A stretch of 64,000 nucleotides of DNA from Siphonodentalium dalli (taxonomy: Eukaryota > Mollusca > Scaphopoda > Gadilida > Siphonodentaliidae): positions 83,908,958 to 83,972,957 of the forward strand of contig CP136069.1 of assembly GCA_032622095.1 (NCBI GenBank), in the 5' to 3' direction. Made by a program: the position numbers and the translations under genes. Below are positions 24,901 through 38,940 of this stretch, piece after piece. The stretch's first letter is position 1. Each line of letters opens with the position of its first letter. Under the pieces are notes generated by a model, which worked only from the letters and a program-made list of their open reading frames with translations, was not told the origin of the DNA and did no database searches.

Positions 24901-27900
24901 TTCTTGCACAAAAAGCATCGATATTGACATAGCCGATAACCCACATATCGATGTATGTCCAGACACCTACCAAACAGCTTCGGGCGTATTCCTTTGTAGT
25001 TAGGGAGCCCGCATATGTTCTATTTACACTTTTGCGTACAAAAGGTTTGACCCCCTAAAGTTGGTATCAATAATGGAACATTTTGAAAAACCGATTTCTT
25101 AAGTTGCGCATTCCTGGGGTTTAGGGGCCGCTGAACCCCAAAAAGTGCCAAAAATCACTTCTATTTACACTTCCGCGTACATCGATGAATTTTGATTTGA
25201 TGATACTCCTAAGTGTACTGATTAAGAAAACACAACTTAAGAAAGGGATTTTCCTGGGGTTTTCATAATTTTTGGTCTCAAAGTACTTTGATATATACTA
25301 ATTATAAAAACACAACTTAAGAAGCAACTTTTCCTGGGGTTTTAAGATAAGAAGGGGGTCATCGGGTCACCCCTCAAAACGTAAAAAATAACTTTTATTT
25401 ACATGATTGCATTCGTCCAAAGTGTGTGTATGTGCGCACACCCCTGGAACGTTGCACTATTACAACCAATACATCCCTAAATCGATACGATCAACTTAAG
25501 AAATATATATTCATGTCGTTTTCTGATAAGAACGAGACTTGTTACCCCCCCCCCCCCCCACAACCCGATCCATTTTCTAGAACTATAAGTGAGCCAGTTT
25601 TATGGAAATTATAGCGGGAAAATCTAGTAAAATGTATACAAATGTATATATTTTCGTGAAGCTAAGACATAATGACACTTTTTTGGGCCAAAATTGAAAC
25701 TCACCAATCAAGATGGCCGCCGGAAGTTGAAAATATGACATTTTTTCACAAATATCTTCTAGATCAATTCATGCTGTTTGAAACTGGTTGAGTAATGCAA
25801 CTTTATTTTGTGTTTTGTATACTAACTGATCATTGGAGGAATTAAATATGCAATTATTGGGGTCCTAACCCCTTCCGATCCCTCAAAAATTATATTTTAC
25901 AGAACACAGTACAAAATTTTACAAAAAAAATCACAATTGGGATTCTAGTCATATTTCAACAAGAAATGAAAAGAACATTGTAATGTAAGTGAGGCATATC
26001 ATTACCTATGAATATTCCAAATCTCTGGAACCATAAATCTTACCTTGGCTCAAAATGGCTGCGAAAATGGCCGCCAAAATATGGAAAATGGTAAATATTG
26101 CCCCAGGGTGTCCTGCAATCGCTTACAAGTTGTGGTTGATGTACACAATTGGCTAATCTGTTTTCTATACATTGCTTACTAACATGTCTGATGCACCATG
26201 GATCATTTTCACTATTGTCACCACTGACATCACCAGAAATATTGGATTTTTCTCTCACAAACTTGACATAAATATCGGCAAAAATTCACTTTTCAGGGTT
26301 CGACCATTTGTTCAAGTAAAATGTAACTATCTTTGGATTGAAAGGTGTTTATTGTTTCGGTCTATCTTAAATGTGTCACACTACGGTGTTTATAGACTAA
26401 ATTGCTCAGGGTGGCTTCCAAAATGGCAACCAAATTTATAAAAAAAAAGTTAAAAGTTAACATATCCCGAACATTATTCTCTGCGGTATCCGAAAAAGGT
26501 GGCAAATTGTGACTCACTTGGTTATTGTACGTCTTAGTTACAATGCAATTAACTGACAACTACGTTCTATTATGTTTGTCCCAGTTCCGTATGGGGCATG
26601 ACAAATTCATTTTAAAGTTGCAGTATGGAATTTTGCGGAGAACCTCTTTTGTTATTCTGGCCATATTATTGAAAGGAAATGGGCAGAACTTTGAGAAGGA
26701 ACTGAGATGAACCATGATATGTGGGTATTCTGGCCCATTATGATCAAAATTTATCAACTGGATACAGGGTGGAAGCCAAGATGGCAGCCAGGGAGTTACT
26801 CTATGGTCATAGATGAGGATAATAGGTATACAGGGAGTTATTGTATGGTCATGAATGATGTGTGTGTATATAGGGAGTGCCCTGTTGGTAACGGTGGGAC
26901 GTATATTTATATATGGTGTGGATGTGTTATCATTGGTGGTGTATGGGGAGTATATTTATTATCATGGATGGCGTGTATGAGTATGGCAAGTATGGAATTT
27001 ATGAGTGGTCGTATGTGCGGATATTGGTATATCTGGAAGGGCTCACCATTGGTGATGTGCATATGTATACCTGGATTGACTCTATGGTCATGGGTATGGC
27101 GAATATGTATACATGTAGTGGCTGTATGGTCCATGGTGAGGTGAATATGTATACAATGAGTGACTGTATGATCGTGAATGTAGTGAATATGTATACATAG
27201 AGTGACTATATGGTCATGTGTCGGGTGTAGGTGTATACCTGGTGTTCATGCATGGTGACTCGTGGCTGTATCGTCATTTGTGGTATGTACGGGTATAACC
27301 AAGTATGGCTGTATGATCAGGTGTACTAGTACATGTACGTGTATAAAGTGGGTGACTATGTTGTCATTTGTGTGGTGTTTAGGTACACATGGAGTGACTG
27401 GGGTAATGGGTGGGTTGTACATGTGTACCTTGGGCGGCTATCGCTTTCCACAATAACTCAAGGATATGTTAATCAATAGAGAGGTCATGTCATATCGTGG
27501 AAAGCGATAGCCACCCATTATCACACAGTCATTACATATATACATAAACACCACATCCCTAAGAATATAGTGACCAACTGTATACATGTACACCTGACCC
27601 ATGACCACGGATGACCATACAGCCACGCGTCACAATGGAGGCACACCGGGTATACCCCTATACATGACCCATAACCATATAGTCGTGCACTCCTTGTATA
27701 CCCATTCATCTCACCATTGGCCATAAAGTCATCCCCTGTATACCTATTCTCCAAACGCATGGTCAAATAGACAATCAATATATACATCAACACCACAACA
27801 ATGACCATAAAGTCACTCCGGTATACATATGCACATCACCAATGGCCATATAGCCACTCGCTTCATACACATACCCTCACCCATGTTACCTGGTATACTC

Positions 27901-30900
27901 CTTCACCTGATCAATGGCCATATAGTCACACCGTGTGTACCTATTCAAAACATTCATACACGATCATTGTCAATCCTTGTATACATATTCACATCAACAT
28001 TGGCCATGTCAATCCCTGTATCCCTATTTGTCACACCATAGCCGAATAGCCACCCAAGATATACTAATACACCCAGCCATGTCAGTATAGTCACTCCATG
28101 TATGCATATGCACCTCATCCATGCCATATAGCCACTCGCTATATACACATATCCCTCGCCCATGACAATAAAGCAACACGTGTGTATACTGGTATAACCT
28201 ACACATGACGATACCGACACGAGTCACCAAACAGGAACACCAGGTACATGGATGCTCATACGCCTGTCACCCCCTTGTATAGATGTTCATTACATTTATG
28301 AGCATACAGTCACTACTTGTATACATACATGTACTCATCTCACCATTAACCATGCGGTCACTACCTGTATACCTATTCGACACACATAGTCATATAACCA
28401 CTCGATATACATATGCAGCCCACCCTAGACCATAGATTCACTCCATGTATACATGTAAACCTCACTAATGGCCATTCAGCCCTTCCAGATATACAAAAAA
28501 CCCGCACATACGACCACTCAAACAATCCATACTTGCATATACACCTCACACATGACAATTCAGCAATTCACTGTATAATCATACACGCCATCCATGATAA
28601 TACAGCTAAGCCCTATACACCCACCAATGATAATACATCCACGAGATATATAAATATACATCCCACCCGTTACCACAAGGACACTCCCTATGTACCCACA
28701 CGCTCGATAATGTCCACCCAGCTTACTCCAGGTATTCATATTCAATCATGACCGTACAGTCATTCCATGTATACCTATACACATTACCCGTAACCATAAA
28801 ATCACTACCTATTTATCCACACACCCCATCCATACAGTCACTACTTGTATACATACATGTACTCATCTCACCATTAACCATGCGGTCACTACCTGTATAC
28901 CTATTCGACACACATAGTCATATAACCACTCGATATACATATGCAGCCCACCCTAGACGCATGTACATCCCACCCATGACCTTACAGTCACTCCATATAT
29001 ACATAATCAACACATAGATGACCATGTAGCTATATCCATACACCACACCAATGACTATACAGGCACACCGGGTGCACCCGTACTGGATATACACAATAAT
29101 ACACCATACAGTCACTCCATGCATACCGATTCACCTCACACCTGACCATGACCTCTCCCTGTATACCTAGTTGCATCTTACCATGGACAACCCACTCATA
29201 ACCATATAGTCACTCATTACATACCTACTCACATCAGTCATGACATACAATAACTCCCTGTATACATATTCACCTCACATATGATCACAGAGTAACTCCC
29301 TGGCTACGATGTTGGCATCCACACTGTATCCTGTTGACATATTTTTTTATCACACTGGACCAGAATAGCCAAAGATTATGGTCCATCTCAGTTCTGTCTC
29401 AAAGTTCTGCCCATTTCCTTTCAATAAATATGGCCAAAATCACAAAAGAGGTTCTTGGCAAAATTACATACTTTAAAATGAATTTGTCATGCCCCATACG
29501 AAACTGGGACAACTGGGAATAGAACATGTAGTTGTCAGTTAATTAACTAACACGTATAATAACCAAGTGAGTCACAATTTGCTACCGTTTCGGATAATGC
29601 AGAGAATGTTCGGAATATATGTAAAAACAAATTGCATTTTACAAATTTGGTTGCCATTTTGGAAGCCATCTTGAGCAATTTGGTCTATAAACACTGTAGT
29701 GTGACACATTTAAGATAGACCAAAACAATAAACACCTTTCAATCCAAAGATAGTTATATTTTACCTGAAAATATGGTCCAAACCTGAAAACTGAATTTTT
29801 GCCAATATTTATGTCAAGTTTTTTTTAGACAAAAGTCCAATATTTTTGACGATGTCAGTGGTGAAAATAGTAACAATTAACCATGGTGCATCATACATGT
29901 TAGTATTCAATGTATAGAATGCAGAATAGCCAATTTTATACATCAACACAACTTGTAAGCGATTGCAGGACACGCTGGTTTAATATTTACCATTTTCCAT
30001 ATTTTGGCGGCCATATTGGCAGCCATTTTGAGCCAAAGTAAGAATTTTGGTTCCAGTGATGTGGAATATTCATAGGTAATGATATGCCTCACTTACATTA
30101 CAATGTTCTTTTCATTTCTTGTTGAAATATGACTAGAATCCCAATTGTGATTTTTTGTGAAATTTTATACCGCATTATGTACAATCGATTTTTTGAGGGA
30201 TCGGAAGGGGTTAGGACCCCAATAATTGCATATTTAATTGCTCCAATGATCAGTTAATATACAAAACACAAAATAAAGTTGCATTACTCAACCAGTTCCA
30301 AACAGCATGAATTGATCTAGAAGATATTTGTGAAAAAATGTCATATTTTCAACTTCCGGCGGCCATTTTGGCGGCCATCTTGGATGGTGAGTTTCAATTT
30401 TGGCCCAAAAAAGTGTCATTATGTCTTAGCTTCACGAAAATATATACATTTGTATACATTTTACTAGATTTTCCCGCTCTAATTTTCATAAAACTGGCTC
30501 ACTTATAGTTCTAGGAAATGGATCGTGTTGTGGGGGGGGGGGGGGGGGGGGTAACAAGTCTCGTTCTTATCAGAAAACGACATGAATATATATTTCTTAA
30601 GTTGATCGTATCGATTTAGGGATGTATTGGTTGTAATAGTGCAACGTTCCAGGGGTGTACGCACATACACACACGTTGGACGAATGCAATCATGTAAATA
30701 AAAGTTATTTTTTACGTTTTGAGGGGTGACCCGATGACCCCCTTCTTATCTTAAAACCCCAGAAAAAAATTGCTTCTTAAGTTGTGTTTTTATAATTAGT
30801 ATATATCAAAGTACTTTGAGACCAAAAATTATGGATGTACGCGAAAGTGTAAAAAAAAAGTGAAAAATCACGTTTTGGGGTTCAGCATGGGACCCCCTTT

Positions 30901-33900
30901 CTTATCTGAAAACCCCAGGAAAATCCCTTTCTTAAGTTGTGTTTTCTTAATCAGTACACTTAGGGGTATCATCAAACCAAAATTCATCGATGTACGCGGA
31001 AGTGTAAATAGAAGTGATTTTTGGCACTTTTTGGGGTTCAGCGGCCCCTAAACCCCAGGAATGCGCAACTTAAGAAATCGGTTTTTCAGAATGTTCCATT
31101 ATTGGTACCAACTTTAGGGGGGTCTAACCTTTTGTACGTAAAAGTGTAAATAGAACATATGCGGGCTCCCCAACTATTCGCGACCTGATTTCCATTCTGT
31201 CCTAAGTGACATGCTGGTACGAAACGTCCATATGGGTATCGTTGGAATCGGCATCAAATTCCGCGTCTAACGGTACCGGCCCCTAAGCGGTATCTGTTTT
31301 TTTCGCGGTGATATTAGCTATTCTTTTCTGTCCGTTCTGCATAAAAACACTATTTCTTAGAACCATTATGTCCTAAAAATAAAACATACTTATAAAGCCA
31401 GTTATTTCCTGTCATTTAAAAACAAAGATGAATTCTATCTTGAGTTTCAGACACAACAGATAATTATTCAGATCGATGTTGTTCTATGTGCAGTTCGGCT
31501 TTACGAACTGTCACTTACTACAGGATGGAACTGAAATATTTTGCTAAATTCTCTCACATCGAACAGGTTGCAACTCAAATTGCGATCGAACAGAGAAATT
31601 TTTTCCCGCGAAAAGAAACACACGTAGTCGAGGAGATATTGGTCGACCTCTGCACCCCAGGACTCAACTTCACCCCACTAATTTTCTTTCTTAATGTCTC
31701 CTCTAATTTTTTTCGGTTGTTAACAAGAACAAAAAGGGGCCACAGAGACTCCAGACAAGATGGCGTCCATCATGGCGTCCATTTTTTTTATATGCACCAG
31801 GTCTCTTTGATCGCCGTTATAGTAAAGATTATATCAAACGCGGTCTTGTTTTCTGCTCGATTCGTTATGCCAATATATAACCCTTACAAATTAGCCAAAA
31901 GTCCGACACCATAATCTAATATGAATGTGAAAATATGCTATTTTTCTGACATTTCACAACTTTTTGTTTGTCTGTATGGGAATATATTGGCATCTTGGCG
32001 TGAATTTATACATTTATCGTATAGAAGAATCATTGACGAACACAATGGGATCATAATATTTATTAATTGTGGGATATTTTTGTCCGATATCACGTTTTCC
32101 CAAATGCCGATATAATAGGTCAAAGCCGAATCGACGCTAATAACGCGATGTAATGTTTCGAATCAATGAAAGTTATTGCTATCACAACAACACCCATGCA
32201 TATATGTGCAGGACATACACGAGCTATGATTCCACTTATACCTGAGTTGAGGAATATTCACCCAAATCCAAGATGGCGGCCAAAATGGCCACCAGAAATA
32301 GAAAAATTGCCGAAAATCGCTGATTTTAACATCAGTGAGCGTTATTGTCACGTCAACTCCACACCTGCTTATTATTGTGAATTGGGAACTCTTAGACGAA
32401 GAACTGTCATTGTACCATATCCAAATAAAAGTTTCCAAAATGGCGCCACAATGGCACCGAAATGCCCTCATATTCACATCATTGGATACTATTGTCGAGA
32501 CAACTCCACCCATGCTTACAGTTGAGTTGGAAATACTGAGGTACAAGAAATTGTTTTCCAAATCGAACATGGCGGCCAAAAAGGCCACCGAAATTTTAAA
32601 ACACGCCTAAATTCCTTAATTTTCTATACTTTCTTACGATGGGCGTTAATGTTTCGCGATTTCTACCCTCCATTGCATGTTGAAATGGAATATTGATATG
32701 AAGTATTCATTTGAGTTTGGCAATTGATACTTACAGTCAAGATGGCGGCTAAATTGGTGGCCATAAATTGAAACAAAATCGATATTTTCACATACAAATT
32801 TCAACTTTTTGTCATAGTATCAATATGTGTGGACGAAACTGTACATAAACAATATATTAGTTTAACTTAATACGTATCAAAATGCATAAAATGGCTCGTA
32901 TCCTTCTGGAAAGTCGAAAACCCACCATTAATATCGCGATGTGGCATTTCGAAATCCATTCTCCACTTAGCACCGATAATTGCCGTAACCGTAGGTGCGC
33001 CGAATAGTAATATTAGAACAATTACCTGATAACAGATTCTGATTTGCCACATCACGTCCATAATTATCTTGACCAGCTTCCATTTCTTTGTCTGGTAAAT
33101 CTGGATCGCTCACACCGACAAAGTATTCAACACCTCCTGGGAGAAGGGTCCCTCTAATCATAACGTTTCAAACAATTCATTCTTCGGTGTCTAGCTTACG
33201 ATTTTAAATATGCTAAATATGGGATTTGTGCGTCATCTTGAACTAGAAAGGCATATGGTCGATGAGTATACAAGCTTGCATAATGTCATCTCTATGTATG
33301 TGTCTCATACCCCATGGGGATAACGACATGTACACCTGGCGAACCAATTATCTAGTCACTTCTCAATAGATGGTTCATCAACTCACAAACTTAGCGAACG
33401 CATTGGCATATGTGGACAACTTCGGCATTGTTTCGAATGTTGCTAGCTGTCTCATTCTCTTGGACAGATGTATATCTGCTAAGGAGAAGACCATAATGTA
33501 CCGACTACCCACATTTCTTGACAATGATCCTAAGGAAACTGTGTGATGTCCCGCAGTCGTCTCGTCGAATAGCTCCCAGCAGAGTAGAAAAATACTCGCG
33601 GTGTTAGTTTGTGGACATACGCCATGATAGTGGGAATGAAATAAATTGGCCATGGTAAAATGGTCGGAATGGTGATGTTGCCAAGAAATCACTTGGTGTA
33701 CCCAACGTATGTTGAACTGAATGCAAGATCTCATCAACGTAACATTCCTCTGGATATTCGCCGCGTTGAACATTTCACCCTTGTGTTGATGGCAATTGTA
33801 CTTTCTTCAACCATACCGACCACCACCCAGTGTGTGTATGACATATCAACCAACTATGAAAGGCATCATCTTTAAGACTACACCCCAGTCTGGTGGGGCT

Positions 33901-36900
33901 TATATAGTAGTAGCCAGTGGCACACGCCTGGTCCAGTTGACTGTGAACGGTTTCCAAACGGGTGGGAACAATCTTAGCATACAAGGAAAGCAAAGCCACA
34001 CATGAGATCATGTCTGAATCTAAAACATACCCAAAGAAGGGCGGTGCAGTCATGGTCCAATTTCATTTCCACTATCATGACACATGCCCACAAACTAGCA
34101 CCGTGCGTATTGTTATTATCTGCCTGAATTTGTTCGGTGAGACAATTGCTCTACGCAACAATATTTTTCTTTTGTTCATGGTCAAGACGTGTGGGTATGT
34201 TATGCATTATGGTCTTCTACGCCTTAGCAGAAAGGCATCCGTCAAATGTCTGGCTTTCAACATTCGAAGCCATATACATAAGTTGTCCGGGTACGTCAGT
34301 GCATTAGATGAGTATGTGAATTGATGAACCATATATTGAGAAGTGTCTGTTTGGTAAAATCACCAGGTGTATATGTTGTTATCCCCATTAGGTCACCAAA
34401 GCTGAAAATACGCAGATAGCGATGTCCTTCTGAAAGCTAGTATACGCATCGACCACATTCATTTCTAGTTTATCGCACAAAATAACGCTCATATCCCATA
34501 TGTAGCATCTGAATTATACCATAAGCTATACCACGAATGAAGATCGCCAAGATTAAGGATAAGAATTCCCTGCTTTCGAGACAAACACGTGAGCTGGACA
34601 CCGGCATATGTATTGTTTGAAATATTCCGATTAGTGGGACCTTTCTAAAAAGAAGTGTAGAATACTGTGATGGTGTGAGAGAGATAGATTAATCTGACGA
34701 ATAGACGGAAACTGGTCCATGCAGATAATGCTGAATGTGGCAAATCAGAATAAGCTCAGGTACTGTTGTTTTGATTTTTGGAGGCCATACTATGGCTATT
34801 TGGCGCACCTAAACGGCCGTTATGGGCGCTTATGGTGGACAATGGATTTCGAAATGCCACATCGCGATGATTAATTGTGGGTTTTCATCTTTCCAGAAGG
34901 CTACGACTTATGTTGAAACTAATAAATGGCCTATAGTATGTACAGTGTCGTCCATACGTATCGATATAATGACAAAAAGTTGAAATTAGTATGTGATAAT
35001 ATCGACTTCTTTTCAATTTCTGGCCGCCAGTTTGGCCACCATCTTGACTGTGAGAGTTTGCCAAACTCAAATGAATACTTCGTATCAATGTTCCATATAA
35101 ACATGTAATTGTGGACAGAATTCGCGTAACAATAACGCCCATCGTAAGAAAGTAAAGGAATGTGAGCTTGATTACAAATTTCGGTCTCCATTTTGGCCGC
35201 CATCTTCGATTTGGAAAACAATTTATTGTATGAGATGCAAGGTAATTACTTCACCTCAGTATTTCCAAATCAACTGTCCGCATGTGTGCAGTTGTCTAGA
35301 AAATAATGCCCAATGATGTGAATATGAGGGAATTTCGGTGATTTTTCAAAATCTTTCCGCCATTGTGGGCGCCATTTTAGATCTGGGGAACTTTTATTTG
35401 GATATGGTATAATGAAATTACTTCGCCTAAGTGTTCCCAACTCACAATAGTTAACAGGTGTGAAGTTGTCGTGACAATAACGCTCACTGATGTTAAAATC
35501 AGCGATTTTTCTATTTCTGGTGGCCATTTTGGCCGCCGTCTTGGATTTAGATAAATATTCCACAACTCAGGTATAAGAGGAATCCTAGCTGGAGTATCTC
35601 CTGCACATATATATGCATGGGTGTTGTTATGATAGCAATAACTTTCATTGATTCGAAACATTACATCGCGTTATTAGTGTTGATTCGGCTTTGACCTATT
35701 ATACCGGCATTTGGGAAACGTGTTATTGGACAAAAATATCCCGCTATGAATGTATATTATGATCCCATTGTGTTCGTCAATGACTCTTCTATACGATAAA
35801 TGTATAAATTCACGCCAAGATGCCAATATTTTCCCATAGAGACAAACAAAAGGTGGTGAAATGTAAAAAAAATAGCATATATTCACATTTCGGCGGCCAT
35901 CTTGGCCGCCATATTGGATCTGGTGTCGGACTTTTGGCTAATTTGTGAGGGTTGTATATTAGCATAACGAGTCGAGCGGAAAACAAAACCGCTTTTTATA
36001 TCATCTTTACTATAACGGCGATCAAAGAGACCTGGTGCATATAAACAAAATGGCCTCCACGATGGACGCCATCTTGTCTGGAGTCTGCGGCCACTTTTTT
36101 TTCTTGTTAACAACCGAAAAAAATTAGAGGAGACATTAAGAAAGAAAATTAGTGGGGTGAAGTTGAGTCCTTGGGGGGGGGGGGGTGCATATGTCGACCA
36201 ATATCTCCTGGACTAATATATACGCGTCAAATTCGCAATGTAACATTAACGAAGAGTACATTCCATGAAGCCATATCAACATTACGTATGCAATATATCA
36301 TCAAGAGTCGCGTGCTTTCCATACAACACCAATTCAAAATGCTTGTTTCTATGTCGATGTGCTGGCTAACTTTCCAAAGAGCGCACATATCACACTCCGC
36401 TCACATTGTAATCTCTAATTCTATCATGTTATACGGTAAATTGAGACTAAATATTTCTTCATGTTGTCCCAAGTGCGTATTATCTCTTTTATAATCACCA
36501 CTTGGAACAGACCGGTCCTGAAAAAATTTCCGTTTCCATAGTGTCCCACGAAAAATATTCTACTAAGACTGAGTCCATATTGTGCTAAATGCAAAAAATC
36601 GCACCCCACCTCCCGAATCTGGTCGAAATATCATATACGAAAGAGCATCTCCTTATCGAAGTTGATGGTTATTGGCAGAATGAATACTGATTTCTCGGCA
36701 GATACCAGGATATCCACCATAAGTCTAATAACAACCAATTGCCAGAACTTTGAAATTTAAAAATCGATTTACTCGGAAACACAAAAAATGCACTTAGGAC
36801 AGAATGGAAATCAGGTCGCGTATTGTCACAGCAGGACACTGTCTGGAGTCGACGGCCAAAGTACCGCTAAGAGATTAGAGTGCGCCCAATAAGACTAGAT

Positions 36901-38906
36901 ATCCTGAGAGATATGGTCAAATTTTGGCTCCGTCTAGAAAATATGGACACGAATAGACTGCCGGCCAAATGTCTGGCAGAAATGAAAACATGGACTAATT
37001 GCGCATGGCTTAAAGGTACTCAACCCGATAAAACTCCTCTCAATTACTATTTCAATGGCTTCGGGGGTCAAAAATATTTGATTCGAGTTGAGGAAGTCAC
37101 CCATCAAAGCTCAGATTTGTTAGATATCGATTTTAGAAATCTATTATTTTTCATTATCGGGAATACTATCTGGCCCAGTACTCAATCAAAATTGCGTTAA
37201 AATTACCACTTGATTTTAGAGTTATTCATCCTTGTCTGTTTGAATAGATTTGGAGTACACATCCAGAGCAGATTACGGCAGTTATTGGTACTCATCTCGA
37301 GAACATAACAAATTTGAAAAATCAATATCTAATAACTCTGAGCTTTGTTTGATGGGTTCCTCGACTCGAATCAAATATTTTTTACCCCCAAAGCCAAAGA
37401 AATAGTAATATAGGACCCTCTGATCGGATTGTTGTTGTTGGAATCTGTTGAGATGGGGACCCTCTTTACGGGTTGAGTACCTTTAACTGTGTCCGGAAAA
37501 TCATGGTTACATATGGCTTTCAAAACGTATATGAAAACCCGCGTAATATAGACCGACAAACGTTTTCCAACAATTTTCTCCAAACCATGAAAGAAAAATA
37601 TGCCAGTTCATGGAAAGTCAGTGATATTTATGGAAAACCCACTGAGAATATTAAGGTAAAATTCATATCCAAATTAAAACCGGCTGACACATACGAGCTA
37701 TCAAATTACCTCAGAAATTTACCGCGAGGTGGCCGTAAAGTGATCTCTAAATTAGTGACCAGCTGCCATAATCTAGAAATTGAACGCGGCCGATACACTA
37801 AGCCTATTACCCTCAGACTGGACCGTGTATGTAAACAGTGTCATACAGGCGTCGTTGAGGACGAGGAACATTTTATAATACACTGTCCTCGATATAATAT
37901 CCAACGGATATTGCTATATGAAACAATGGAACAAATTACAACAAATTTCATGGAACTTGACGCTAACGCCAAACTACGTATACTTTTTGCAGTTGATGAT
38001 CGACTTTGTAATAGGGCCCTCCAGGGGTGGCACCAGAAAATCCCCGACAGGGGAGCTGTGCTCCCCGACAGGGGGGCTACACTAAATTACACCATATTGC
38101 CTGTTGGTATGTGAAATGAGCATTTTCAAGAGAGGGTTGATAAATACCCACATCTGCCTACTAGGTCGGCAATAATATTCCATGTAACACCTAAATTAGC
38201 AGATGAGATAACTCGAAGATTAAAACCCATGAATTGTTGTGAAAATTCCTATATTCTAGGGAGGCCACTTGTCTTCTGTGTCAGTTCTAATTTCTAATTT
38301 CATTAGTTGCAAGTTCCAGCATGGTGTTTCACTGTCAGGGATATAGCAAACATGTGGTAGCGAGCAATGGTAAAGCACACATGTTTCAATAGATTTTCAT
38401 TACCACTAAAACGCTGATGGTGTAACAATACAGGGGAATACCCCCGGATTTAATGGGAACATGTGAAATGAATATCTTGTGTGGGATATATTCCGCTGTA
38501 TGTTCTCTCTCTGACACTTTCCAACACTGACAGTCTGTACATGATTACTTCATCTTATACACACACCGACTTACATATAGAAAATCCCCCGACAAGTCCT
38601 CCCCGACGAGGGGGCTAGAGCTCCCCGACAAGGGGGCTGTAGCCCCCCCCCCCCCGTGCCCCCCACTGGCGCCACCCCTGGGGCCCTCAGTAATTTTATT
38701 CAGACAGCTTCTTATTTAAGACGCGAATAATGTGACAATAACGGGCCAATGCTAGACAAGAACTTTATATTTCAGAATTTATGCTTGTATATTGCCCATT
38801 GATTACCATACCATGTTATATGTTTGTTTTCTTTATTTTCTGTATGTGTACATGTACATGTATATTGCCATACCCAAATGTATTTGTTTGTGGTCGCGCA
38901 ATAAAG

Positions 38907-38940
<34 letters not shown>

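Larger units (their letters stand above)
24997..31176. repeat. 6.2-kb giant inverted repeat (IR-1) with a minisatellite loop
   Basis: TAGTTAGGGAGCCCGCATAT at the left matches the complement of CATATGCGGGCTCCCCAACTA at the right. The arms of about 1.8 kb pair almost throughout (AAGTTGCGCATTCCTGGGG, a C-run at 25546 against a G-run at 30533, TTTTCAACTTCCGGCGG). The loop, 26.8-29.3 kb, is minisatellite. No transposase frame and no clear target duplication were found, so its class is open; it resembles a foldback transposon. Confidence 0.85.
31625..36215. mobile_element. Giant foldback element (IR-2), 4.6 kb
   Basis: The ends TAGTC-AGGAGATATTGGT and complement (right end CCTGGACTA at 36215) enclose two arms of about 2.2 kb meeting near 33.9-34.0 kb. 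Both arms carry repeated blocks with AAGATGGCGGCCAAAATGGCC spaced at roughly 150-400 bp. Arms are similar outside and more diverged toward the centre. There is no transposase. This is the same family as 57994-62954, 40764-41710 and 52879-53703. Confidence 0.82.
36870..38906 (+). mobile_element. LINE (non-LTR retrotransposon) 3' fragment, broken by two MITEs
   Basis: Coding remnants at 36880-37013, 37487-38021 and 38689-38720 form one C-terminal ORF region of a non-LTR retrotransposon polyprotein. Visible are the LDILRDMVKFWLRLENMDTN block, a basic central part, and a CX2CX9HX4C zinc knuckle at 37830-37886 (Cys-Lys-Gln-Cys, then His-Phe-Ile-Ile-His-Cys). The ORF ends RRE-stop at about 38721. 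A 3' UTR follows with AATAAA at 38900 and a TATC tail. The reverse transcriptase domain is missing and an in-frame stop lies just before 36880, so this is a truncated, dead copy. The two insertions were clearly later events. The LINE clade was not assigned. Confidence 0.72.

Noticed and set aside
26707-27144. 145-codon frame rich in Cys, Trp and Tyr
   Set aside because: Product of the minisatellite reading (multiples of the 43-46-bp unit), not of a gene.
26805-29310. CRISPR array
   Set aside because: Units are contiguous and diverged without distinct spacers, in a eukaryotic context, with an orientation switch.
31486-31914. 142-codon frame at the start of IR-2
   Set aside because: Crosses the element boundary and the AAGATGGCGTCC repeats; no similarity to the same region of IR-3 in frame.
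37473-37486. ATG-like start of the 213-codon LINE frame
   Set aside because: The first residues come from the MITE end; the true LINE frame continues from 37013 and enters at 37487.
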